Assembly (NCBI GenBank): GCA_964555935.1
Contig: CAZKUN010000004.1
Location: forward strand, 34,990-98,989
DNA: 64,000 nucleotides
Direction of reading: 5' to 3'
Source of the DNA: CAZKUN01 sp964555935
GTDB taxonomy: Bacteria > Armatimonadota > Zipacnadia > Zipacnadales > VGFC01
The notes under the pieces: model-generated
Databases searched by the model: none
The model's input: the letters and a program-made list of their open reading frames with translations, nothing else
What the model was told of the DNA's origin: nothing
Part shown: positions 44,795-51,075 of the stretch, piece after piece
How the letters are laid out: each line of letters starts with the position of its first letter
How positions within the stretch are numbered: position 1 is the first letter of the stretch
Program-made: the position numbers and the translations under genes

Positions 44795-45457
44795 TCATTC
44801 GTCCTCATCGGCAGCGCGGTTCTTTCGGATTTCATTGAGGCGCTTGTTGAATTCCTCGCGCGTTATTTCGTTGCGATGTAGCTGCAATCCGAGTTCATGA
44901 GCCTCTGTCAGCGGCTGTTCAGAGTCATCACGAAGCTCTTTTCTCTTGAGAGTTTGTTTCTTGGAAGGCTGTCTCTGTTCTTGCCCTCCGGTCATCGGAG
45001 GACGGTCCTCCGGCGATTCGCGGACGGTCCTCTGATTATCGGTGGACCCCCGTTGCGGGGTCCTCTGATTTTCGGACCACCTAATGGAATACGTGTGAGC
45101 GTCGGCGTCTCCGGCGGCCGTGGTGCGCCTCTGGATGTCGATGAGACCCTTGGCTTCGAGCTTCTTCGTTGTCTCCCTCACAGTGCTTTCCGCAAGGCCG
45201 GTGCGATCCGCCAGGCGGGGCGCGCTGATCTTCTCCTGCGCTTTCTTCCAGCCAACGGTCAGTCGAAATATAGTAACCAGTATCTTGACTTCAGATCCGC
45301 TAAGATAACGAAGATGCTCGTCATAGAACGAGTCGGGAAGCGGTGTCCAATGGGGCGACTCATACCCGCCGAATCCCTCGAAGGGATCGGTCGCGGGAGC
45401 GCCTCTGGATTGAGCGGATTTAGGTTTCTGGGAGCGTGATTTGCGTTGTCGTGGCAC
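44795..45457 (-). CDS. Replication-initiator-like protein with winged-helix domain (phage lambda O N-domain type)
   Basis: 220 aa, GTG start at 45457 with GAGGGG upstream. Residues about 37-127 match the lambda O N-terminal winged helix in layout: HWTPLPDSFYDEHLRYLSGS, EVKILVTIFRLTVGWKKA, ISAPRLADRTGLAESTVRET, KKLEAKGLIDIQRRT and a wing. The remaining 90 residues are polar and charged with no helicase-loading domain recognised, and there is no separate P-like gene nearby. The coding sequence just after the winged helix carries four phased dyad repeats (listed separately), as lambda's origin lies in its O gene. It is divergent from the ParA gene. The call as an initiator rests on the fold and those repeats, not on a known full-length match. 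Confidence 0.7.
   Translation of the reverse strand: MPRQRKSRSQKPKSAQSRGAPATDPFEGFGGYESPHWTPLPDSFYDEHLRYLSGSEVKILVTIFRLTVGWKKAQEKISAPRLADRTGLAESTVRETTKKLEAKGLIDIQRRTTAAGDADAHTYSIRWSENQRTPQRGSTDNQRTVRESPEDRPPMTGGQEQRQPSKKQTLKRKELRDDSEQPLTEAHELGLQLHRNEITREEFNKRLNEIRKNRAADEDE
44925..44984. other. A/T-richer purine tract beside the repeats, possible unwinding element
   Basis: Next to the four repeats, on the downstream side in the gene's direction, the minus strand reads as a purine-rich, A-rich stretch (for example CCAAGAAACAAACTCTCAAG) that is visibly richer in A/T than the GC-rich surroundings. In lambda a similar A/T-rich purine-asymmetric tract lies beside the origin repeats. It is coding sequence of the initiator gene as well. 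Confidence 0.45.
44985..45080. repeat. Four phased dyad repeats within the initiator gene, candidate origin
   Basis: Four related 19-base units start at 44985, 45007, 45029 and 45062 (spacings 22, 22 and 33, all multiples of 11, so on one face of the helix). Unit 1 is CCTCCGGTCATCGGAGGAC, unit 3 is CCTCTGATTATCGGTGGAC and unit 4 is CCTCTGATTTTCGGACCAC; unit 2 (45007-45025) is the most divergent. Units 1 and 3 agree in 15 of 19 positions. Unit 1 contains a perfect CCTCCG/CGGAGG dyad and units 3 and 4 are flanked by GGTCC/GGACC. They fall in the coding sequence directly after the winged-helix part, as in lambda. Confidence 0.6.
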
Positions 45458-45486
45458 GTACTGCGCACCCCTCTATAGCCAGGGGG

Positions 45487-45515
45487 TTGACACGCAGACA
45501 GGAGGGTGCTATGCT
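45487..45515 (+). promoter_or_regulatory. Sigma-70-like promoter for a small plus-strand RNA
   Basis: TTGACA (45487-45492) is followed after 17 bases by TATGCT (45510-45515), giving an expected start near 45522. The -35 is perfect and the spacing ideal. It points away from the initiator gene, towards a hairpin and terminator, with no coding frame between. Confidence 0.65.
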
Positions 45516-45521
45516 CGCTTC

Positions 45522-45645
45522 CGATACCGCTCAGTATCGTAGTAGCAAACAGGGCACTATCTCCCGGGTCTGACTCCCCGACCATAAGTAATCTCGAAGC
45601 TCCCACTCCCTCGCCAAAGGTCCGGGAGCTTCTGTGGTTTTCGGG
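45522..45645 (+). ncRNA. Predicted small antisense RNA upstream of the initiator gene
   Basis: The predicted transcript is about 120 bases. It begins with the dyad CGATAC...GTATCG (45522-45539), then single-stranded-looking sequence with four CTCCC motifs, and ends with a strong 9-bp stem (GAAGCTCCC at 45596-45604, GGGAGCTTC at 45624-45632) followed by TGTGGTTTTC. It has its own promoter. It lies in the region that a leader of the minus-strand initiator mRNA would cross if that leader starts near 45687, so it could act as a counter-transcribed copy-control RNA; the alternative is a trans-acting RNA using its CTCCC loops. Confidence 0.5.
45596..45642 (+). terminator. Intrinsic terminator of the small RNA
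   Basis: A perfect 9-bp GC-rich stem (45596-45604 with 45624-45632) and 19-base loop is followed on the plus strand by TGTGGTTTTC, a T-rich tail. On the opposite strand the tail is not T-rich, so the plus strand is the likely direction. Confidence 0.6.
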
Positions 45646-45693
45646 GCCGATCGCCTCGGCGCCAGCCCGTTATGGTTTTACTTCTTCCCGGTC

Positions 45694-45722
45694 ACCTTAG
45701 CGTTCTCCTTGCATAGTGTCAA
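45694..45722 (-). promoter_or_regulatory. Candidate promoter for the initiator gene
   Basis: On the minus strand TTGACA (45722-45717) is followed after 17 bases by TAAGGT (45699-45694), a perfect -35 with a weak -10 (T1, A2 and T6 only). Transcription would start near 45687, give a leader of about 230 bases and cross the region copied by the small RNA. A second weak candidate for this gene is TATAGA at 45477-45472. Confidence 0.35.
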
Positions 45723-45895
45723 TACGCCACCAGACCTACACGCCGGTCGCCACCAGAACCCGCACGAGAACCCAACTCACAGCAGCTCGTAGCCGCCTGC
45801 GGGGCCCGCGCGCCTCTCCCTCACTCCCCGCGGAACCAAGCCGACGCCCAATGACCTGGGAGCCACCCGGTGACCACTGATACCCCCGACGTCAC

Positions 45896-45943
45896 GTAAG
45901 CACGTTTACCGGTTTTCATGATTACTTGCTTACCAGTATTCAC
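45896..45943 (-). repeat. Array A: 8-bp-period repeats upstream of the ParA gene
   Basis: Read on the minus strand, six consecutive 8-base units from 45943 down to 45896 are GTGAATAC, TGGTAAGC, AAGTAATC, ATGAAAAC, CGGTAAAC and GTGCTTAC. The third base is G and the last base is C in all six, and the best units agree on GGTAAAC. The array lies about 95 bases upstream of the ParA start, in a position to overlap its promoter. The same consensus appears in the array after the RHH gene (47181-47244). Confidence 0.55.
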
Positions 45944-46037
45944 CCAGATATCCGGCGGGCGTCGTCTCATTAGCAGGTCCCCCCTCCTCCCCGGCGAAAA
46001 TGACGATAGCAATCTTTCATGATAGGAGGGTTTCGCG

Positions 46038-46706
46038 ATTTCACGCATTCTCGCTATTGTCAGTCAGAAGGGCGGCTCCGGAAAGACCACGACCGCCATC
46101 AACCTTGCCGCGGCGATCGCCCGCCTGGGCCATAGGACCTTGCTCGTAGACGCCGACCCCGCGCAGGGAAACTCCACATTTGCCTTGGGCGTCGACCACG
46201 AGGAGGCGGAGTTCGAACTTCTCGAACTTCCCGACGAGGGATTCGACCTGCTCCCGGGAGCGATCGACATCGCAGCTCTGACGGCGTACCCAGTGGAGCA
46301 GATCCCAACCGACGAGTACGATTGGATTATCATGGACACAGCGCCGGGTCTCGGGGACCTCACGTTGTCGATCATCGCCCTAGCCGACATCGCCCTCGTT
46401 CCCGTAGAGGCAGACGTGTACAGCGTTCGACAGGGCGCGCGTCAAGCGCTCGAGGTGCTCAATGCCGCAAATCCAGAGGCGAAGGCCTGTCTTGTCGTAA
46501 CGAAGATCGATCGGCGGTATTGGACGACAGACCCATTGGTGCAGGAAGTGACGCGAATGCCGGAATGCTTGAAAACGCGTATTCGTACATGCTCGAAACT
46601 CCGAGAAGCCCCTGCGGAAACGATGAGCGTTCTGGCGCACGCGCCTAGGTCGAACGGCGCGAAGGACTACATGGCGTTAGCTAAGGAGGTCCTCAGACTT
46701 GCCTAA
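46038..46706 (+). CDS. parA: ParA-family partition ATPase (short type), probable ATT start
   Basis: 222 aa. The Walker-type nucleotide site QKGGSGKTTTAINLAAAIA follows LAIVS, and LLVDADPAQGNST and WIIMDTAPGLGD complete the ParA core; no N-terminal helix-turn-helix is present, as in short ParA/ParF proteins. No ATG, GTG or TTG lies in frame between the upstream stop (46023-46025) and the conserved core. An ATT codon at 46038 sits 8 bases after a perfect AGGAGG, placing ISRILAIVSQKGG in the expected register, so ATT is the likely initiator. A single-base error at this codon is the main alternative. Its last 8 bases overlap the RHH gene. It should segregate the replicon carrying it. Confidence 0.85.
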   Translation: MSRILAIVSQKGGSGKTTTAINLAAAIARLGHRTLLVDADPAQGNSTFALGVDHEEAEFELLELPDEGFDLLPGAIDIAALTAYPVEQIPTDEYDWIIMDTAPGLGDLTLSIIALADIALVPVEADVYSVRQGARQALEVLNAANPEAKACLVVTKIDRRYWTTDPLVQEVTRMPECLKTRIRTCSKLREAPAETMSVLAHAPRSNGAKDYMALAKEVLRLA

Positions 46707-47112
46707 GAGATCCGCGAAGAAGAAGCTCCCCGACCCAAATTCGCGCCGGGCGAACGTAGTGCGCAAGAAGCTTGGGATACCGGATGCGTCGTCGGGAACG
46801 GCAGAGGAGGCCGATGCGCTCAAACCGTCCAGGCCTAAGAAGAAGTCTGCCTCCAAGCCCGGCGGGGCGCCGAAGGACGAGAACGTGCATACTGGTATTC
46901 GGGAAAGCGTGAAAGCGGGGGCCGACGCTGATGCCGGCGAGGCGGGGCGTGACGGCGTCAAGCGCCAAATGTACATGGGCCGCAAGTACTGGGACTTCGT
47001 AGATGTTGAGTCAGTCCAGAGGCGCGTCAGGCTGGGCCGCAAGGTCTACCTCTATGAGATCGTGGAGGAAGCGCTGGATCTGCTGATGGAGAAGACGAAG
47101 TCAGGAGAGTAG
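46699..47112 (+). CDS. Small ribbon-helix-helix-like partition partner
   Basis: 137 aa, TTG start at 46699 with AAGGAGGT 8 bases before it. The first 85 residues are a basic, disordered-looking region rich in K, P, S and E (for example KPSRPKKKSASKPGGAPK). The C-terminal 50 residues read KRQMYMGRKYW (beta-strand), DFVDVESVQRRVRLGRK (helix) and VYLYEIVEEALDLLMEK (helix), a ribbon-helix-helix pattern. As the second gene of the ParA operon it would be the centromere-binding protein, likely binding the 8-bp-period arrays on either side. A long disordered tail is common in ParG-like partners that stimulate ParA. The sequence is otherwise unfamiliar. Confidence 0.7.
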   Translation: MPKRSAKKKLPDPNSRRANVVRKKLGIPDASSGTAEEADALKPSRPKKKSASKPGGAPKDENVHTGIRESVKAGADADAGEAGRDGVKRQMYMGRKYWDFVDVESVQRRVRLGRKVYLYEIVEEALDLLMEKTKSGE

Positions 47113-47180
47113 GGGAGGGGTGGGTTCCACCGCGTCTTCGTCGGTTGACTTTGTCGTGGGGCGTTGGCTGTGGCGTGGCA

Positions 47181-47244
47181 TGATAAAGGGAAAGACGGAA
47201 AACAGGTATAATGGAAAGCGTGAAAGAGCGTATGCCAGAATGTG
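47181..47244 (+). repeat. Array B: 8-bp-period repeats after the RHH gene, candidate centromere
   Basis: From 47181 to 47244 eight consecutive 8-base units have G at their second base. Central units (from 47189) are GGAAAGAC, GGAAAACA, GGTATAAT, GGAAAGCG and TGAAAGAG. Read in the same phase they follow a pattern K-G-W-A-W-R-C with one variable base, the same consensus found (on the opposite strand) in array A. The stretch is A/T- and purine-richer than its surroundings. A TATAAT in the third unit could be mistaken for a -10 element but has no -35. Confidence 0.55.
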
Positions 47245-47281
47245 AGCCTGCGTGGGTGAGGTGGGGGAGAGGCCGGCCGGG

Positions 47282-48406
47282 CTAGACGCAGAGGCGTTGG
47301 GCGGAGAGCGGACGTGGAGTTTGGGCGATGCAGGCGTTGAGCTGTTGGAGGGGGCGCCAGAACGCGTACCAGTCGAGGCGGGCTCGCTGGGCCGTCAGCA
47401 TATCGTGGTACTCGTCATCGTCGGCCAGCAAGCGTTCGACGAGTTTGATGCCCGCGGGGGGCGTGGTGCAATGGAGCCGCGGGTCTATCATGCACGGGTT
47501 CCAGTAACTGTGTCTGTTGCCGACGACAACGCAGTCCGCGGCGGCCGCCTCAGCGGCCGCGTTGCCCCAGAGACGCCTCCCTGCTCTTGGGGAGAAGAGG
47601 ATCTTCGACTGCACGAGCATGCGTAGGTGGTCCGTGATCGTGCGGTCGCCGCAGAGCTTGCTGTCAACGCCCTCAGGCATTTGGAGGTCTTTGAGGGAGC
47701 CCTCGATTTGGTTTCGCTCGATGACCACCCAGTTCTGAGTCGGGAGATCGCCGAAGAGATCAGTTATGGAGCCCGCTCGGTTGAGAGCGTAAGGGAATTC
47801 CACTACGTGCGCGCGCCTGCGGAGCGATCGGGGCGTTGGCCCGAAGTGCTGGTTCAGGAAGCAGTCGTAGCCGCTTGGTGGCTGGCGTAGGTACGGCTTA
47901 TAGACGCTCATGCGGTGGTGCTCGACCATCGTTGCCCAGAGAACGGCCGGGAAGTCTCGGGTGATTCGCTCAGGCACGGCGTTCTCGATGGCCAACACGA
48001 CATCGAACTGACCCCAGTCGACACTGGCAGCGGGAACGGCGACCGCGTCCATGGCTGTGGTGAGGGCGTCCCACTCCGGATGGGTGGAGCGAGCCTTCTC
48101 TTGCCACACCTGGCACTCGTCGTCGGGTTCCGTTTCAACGATGAAGAACTGGGAGGGGAAGTCGGTCAGAAGCGCAACAGGCCCTGAGCGGTGGGCGCTG
48201 GATCCTATGAGATCGAGTGGTGTCTTGGCGTTGGGGTCGTAGTACAGGTCCGTATAGACGCTTTGCTTGACAAGGGCGACGCGCAGGCCGGTTAGATGCG
48301 GCAGCTTCGCAGGGCTTTCGCGCTGCTCCAGCCACTTGCACGCGCCTGCCCACGCCGGTCCCGCTACCCGTCCAGCAGCGATTTTGGCCGTCGCCGTGAT
48401 ACTCAT
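47282..48406 (-). CDS. Glycosyltransferase-like protein of unknown family
   Basis: 374 aa from the ATG at 48406, which overlaps the ligase stop by 4 bases; a longer frame to 48808 lies inside the ligase gene and is rejected. It begins SITATAKIAAGRVAGPAWAG and shows LRVALVKQSVYTDLYYD, VDWGQFDVVLAIENAVPERI and, near the end, SKILFSPRAGRRLWGNAAAEAAAADCVVVG with a C-terminal QQLNACI. The latter resembles the donor half of a GT-B transferase (a glycine-rich turn, then an alanine-rich helix). No family was recognised with confidence. Position at the end of the Wzy-type operon makes a glycan role likely. Confidence 0.5.
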   Translation of the reverse strand: MSITATAKIAAGRVAGPAWAGACKWLEQRESPAKLPHLTGLRVALVKQSVYTDLYYDPNAKTPLDLIGSSAHRSGPVALLTDFPSQFFIVETEPDDECQVWQEKARSTHPEWDALTTAMDAVAVPAASVDWGQFDVVLAIENAVPERITRDFPAVLWATMVEHHRMSVYKPYLRQPPSGYDCFLNQHFGPTPRSLRRRAHVVEFPYALNRAGSITDLFGDLPTQNWVVIERNQIEGSLKDLQMPEGVDSKLCGDRTITDHLRMLVQSKILFSPRAGRRLWGNAAAEAAAADCVVVGNRHSYWNPCMIDPRLHCTTPPAGIKLVERLLADDDEYHDMLTAQRARLDWYAFWRPLQQLNACIAQTPRPLSAQRLCV

Positions 48407-49776
48407 CCCGGTAGCGTATCCTCCGCCTGAACGTTCGGTCCGTCGAGTGGAGGCTGGGTTTGGCGAGCCGCCGGCGCGCCACCAGCCCTTCGCAGACGAA
48501 TCGACGCCCCAAACAGTAGCGCCAGCAATAGCAGCGGCGACATGAAGCTGCGCAGGGCCCCGCCAACGCCATATGCCGAGAGACCAATGAAGTAGGCCAC
48601 CGCGATCCACTGGATCGCCGCCGGGAGTCCTGGCGCTCGGAGGACGGTGAGAGTCGCCCGCGTGATCCACCAGGCCGTCACGACTGCAATGGGCAGAACG
48701 CCGAGCACGCCGACGCCAAGCAGGAGGTCGACCGCCGTGTTGTGAGCCGACACGGTCTGGGCCCGCTTCTTGAGCTGATACTGGTGCCCCAAACCCGACC
48801 CAACCCAAGGACTCTCGCCGAAGGGCTCCATCATCTCGGACCAGATCCTCAATCGCCCGCCTAGCAGTCGCTCGGCCAGTTTGGTGGACATATGCTCGCT
48901 CGCCATCCCTGCGTCTACGTGTAGCCAGGATCGCACGATAGCGTTTTGGGCCCGAGCTGCAATCGCGTTTCCGCTGGCCCAGTTCAGCACTATGAGCGCC
49001 ACCACCGAGAGCCCTATCGCTGGGACGAGGCGCAGCAAGATTCGACGCGATGCGAGGTGGGGCAGTACCACGATAGACGTGCCGACCATCGTGGCCAGGA
49101 GGACGGGCTTGTGCATTGTCAGCATCAGCTCAGGCACGCAGGCGAGCACGGCGATGATGGACGCGTGCCTGCCCTTGCGCTTGCCGCCCAACCAAGCCGA
49201 CAGATGCCATAGATAGGCGAACAGGAAGACGAGACGCATGGGCCAGCGGGCCGGGGTGATGATGGGTTCGTACGCAATGCCGGTCTGGCGCATCACGTAG
49301 GAGGCGAAAGCGGCGGCGGCGATGATCGCGCTGAGAATCGTGCCGAGCCAGTAGGCATTCTGGGTCGATCGGGCAGCAAGGAAACCAAACCAAGCCCAGA
49401 TCGGCAGCAGCATCAACAGGCCGATTACTCCGACGCTCATGTGGGCGTCGCCGATGGACTGGTGGGCTCGCTCAATGAGCACGACGAAGATGAAGAGAGC
49501 GTACCCGACGATGGGCACGATGAGAGCCTTCACGTCGCTCCGTCGCATGACCCAGAACCGCACTACAAGCGCGTGGTGGATTGCGAGGGGTAGTGTCAGA
49601 CCAACAACGAGATAGCTCCCCAGTAGCAGCGGCGACGTGTATGTCGTGAGCCACTCACGGAAGTAGCAGATCATTAGCAGGAGCAGGACGGTGGTGGTAA
49701 TGAGCAGGCGGCCGGGCAGGCGCAAACTGGTCCAGCGCCCAAGGTCGTGCGTCGTCGCCCGCTGCGCATCGGCCAT
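48403..49776 (-). CDS. O-antigen ligase/polymerase-like membrane protein (Wzy_C family)
   Basis: 457 aa with about eleven hydrophobic segments. The largest loop, between residues about 290 and 360, is followed by the landmark SAHNTAVDLLLGVGVLGVLP, the H-x-x-x-x-x-L pattern typical of O-antigen ligase and polymerase proteins. It would join glycan units or transfer the finished chain to an acceptor on the outer face. Whether it polymerises (Wzy) or ligates (WaaL) cannot be decided. It lies in an operon with Wzx-like flippases, which supports a Wzy-type pathway. Confidence 0.85.
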   Translation of the reverse strand: MADAQRATTHDLGRWTSLRLPGRLLITTTVLLLLMICYFREWLTTYTSPLLLGSYLVVGLTLPLAIHHALVVRFWVMRRSDVKALIVPIVGYALFIFVVLIERAHQSIGDAHMSVGVIGLLMLLPIWAWFGFLAARSTQNAYWLGTILSAIIAAAAFASYVMRQTGIAYEPIITPARWPMRLVFLFAYLWHLSAWLGGKRKGRHASIIAVLACVPELMLTMHKPVLLATMVGTSIVVLPHLASRRILLRLVPAIGLSVVALIVLNWASGNAIAARAQNAIVRSWLHVDAGMASEHMSTKLAERLLGGRLRIWSEMMEPFGESPWVGSGLGHQYQLKKRAQTVSAHNTAVDLLLGVGVLGVLPIAVVTAWWITRATLTVLRAPGLPAAIQWIAVAYFIGLSAYGVGGALRSFMSPLLLLALLFGASIRLRRAGGAPAARQTQPPLDGPNVQAEDTLPG

Positions 49777-49828
49777 CTACTTGTCCCTCGCGCTGACGTC
49801 CAGACTGGATCTTGAGACCGCCGTCGCG

Positions 49829-51073
49829 TCAGTCGGCGGAATTGCCGAGCACGTCGCCGTAAAAGGTCCGCACGTTCTCCGTGTGGACAGAAGCCTCGAA
49901 CAGCTCCGAGGCCTGCTCGTACCCTCCGGCTCCGAGAGTCGCGCAAAGCTCATCATCGCCAAGCAATCGGACCACCGCATCGGCGACGCCCTCCACATCA
50001 CGCGGCTCCACGGTAAGAGCATTCCGTTCGTGGTGCGCGACTTCCTCGACGCCACCAATCCGGAAAGCGACAACGGGCTTCTTCATGGCGCCTGATTCCA
50101 TCACCATGCGCGCGAAGTGGGGGCGCGTGTGGAGCACGCAGACGACATCACTGGCGGCGAGATATCGCTCAATGTCCCACGCGAAGCCTGTGCGGACGAT
50201 GCGGTCCTGGAGGTCGCTCGCCTCTATGCGGCGCTCCAGCTCGGCTTCTTTGCGCCGATAGTACCCCAATACCTCCGCCATCCGCTGCTTCAGGTTCCGC
50301 GGCGCTTTCCGCGTGGGGCGCTTGTCGAAATTGGGCGTCAGGCACGTCAGGCGAGCGTCTCGCTTGCGGACGATGCCCATTGCCCGGAGATACTCGTCGC
50401 GCCCCTTGATAAGAGTGTCTCGGCCCCCGGTAAACAGGACTACCTTTGCATCAGGCGGGATGCCCAAGCTCTCTCGAGCCTCGCCCTTGTCCATCCGGAA
50501 GTCGAACTGCTCGAAGCTCACTGGGTTGTAGATGACCCGCACCTGTGGGCCAGTAAGGCCAATCCTGGCAAGATTATCCTGGCAGATGGCGATCACGCCG
50601 GACGCGTCTTCGCGGAGGCACTTCGCGAGCCATCTCTTGCGGGTCCCAAACATCCCAGGAAGCACAGCTTCGCGCACGTGCACGACGGAGTGGACCCCGC
50701 GGGCCTGTCCAACGCGCGCGTACGGCGCCAGACCTATCGAATTCAGGTGCAGAATATCGGGGCGGATTCTGTCTACCAGCTCGCCGAGTCGCTGATCGGT
50801 GGCCGACCGTTGCGCCAGCCATCTCGTCAGTCGCATCCAATCACGAGGTCGGAGCGGCGAGTAGTCATCGCCGGTTGTGTGCAGGAACGGCGGCACCGCG
50901 CATGCGTGCGCCTCGAAGTCGTGTTTCTCGAAGAGTTCGATGACCTCTGGGTCGCCGGATCCGACGCACGCAATGCACGTGGCGCCCTGGTCGCGCAGGC
51001 CGGCCATCAGGCCTATTTGGCTGAGAGGGGCTCCGCCACGGGCGCTGCCGTGATGGACAAAGAGTATTCTCAC
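49829..51073 (-). CDS. Glycosyltransferase family 4 (GT-B)
   Basis: 414 aa from the GTG at 51073, two bases after the stop of the upstream gene; the longer frame to 51181 is rejected. VRILFVHHGSARGGAPLSQIGLM is the N-terminal domain with a glycine-rich acceptor loop. The donor half shows KVVLFTGGRDTLIKGRDEYL, RTGFAWDIERYLAASDVVCVLHTRPHFARMVMESGAM and the E-x7-E-like VMESGAMKKPVVAFRIGG. Donor unknown. It belongs to the run of transferases of the second glycan locus. Confidence 0.86.
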   Translation of the reverse strand: MRILFVHHGSARGGAPLSQIGLMAGLRDQGATCIACVGSGDPEVIELFEKHDFEAHACAVPPFLHTTGDDYSPLRPRDWMRLTRWLAQRSATDQRLGELVDRIRPDILHLNSIGLAPYARVGQARGVHSVVHVREAVLPGMFGTRKRWLAKCLREDASGVIAICQDNLARIGLTGPQVRVIYNPVSFEQFDFRMDKGEARESLGIPPDAKVVLFTGGRDTLIKGRDEYLRAMGIVRKRDARLTCLTPNFDKRPTRKAPRNLKQRMAEVLGYYRRKEAELERRIEASDLQDRIVRTGFAWDIERYLAASDVVCVLHTRPHFARMVMESGAMKKPVVAFRIGGVEEVAHHERNALTVEPRDVEGVADAVVRLLGDDELCATLGAGGYEQASELFEASVHTENVRTFYGDVLGNSAD

Positions 51074-51075
51074 GC

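Noticed and set aside
45678..45695. Five-codon minus-strand leader peptide (GTG...TAA) with AAGGAG upstream
   Set aside because: It would need a transcription start upstream of 45712, incompatible with the promoter placed at 45722-45694; kept only as an alternative.
47207..47212. Perfect TATAAT
   Set aside because: It is part of the repeat array, has no -35 element at the right distance, and no plus-strand gene follows.
47211..47285. 24-codon frame (ATG to TAG) after the RHH gene
   Set aside because: It lies within the 8-bp repeat array, has no Shine-Dalgarno and is probably chance.
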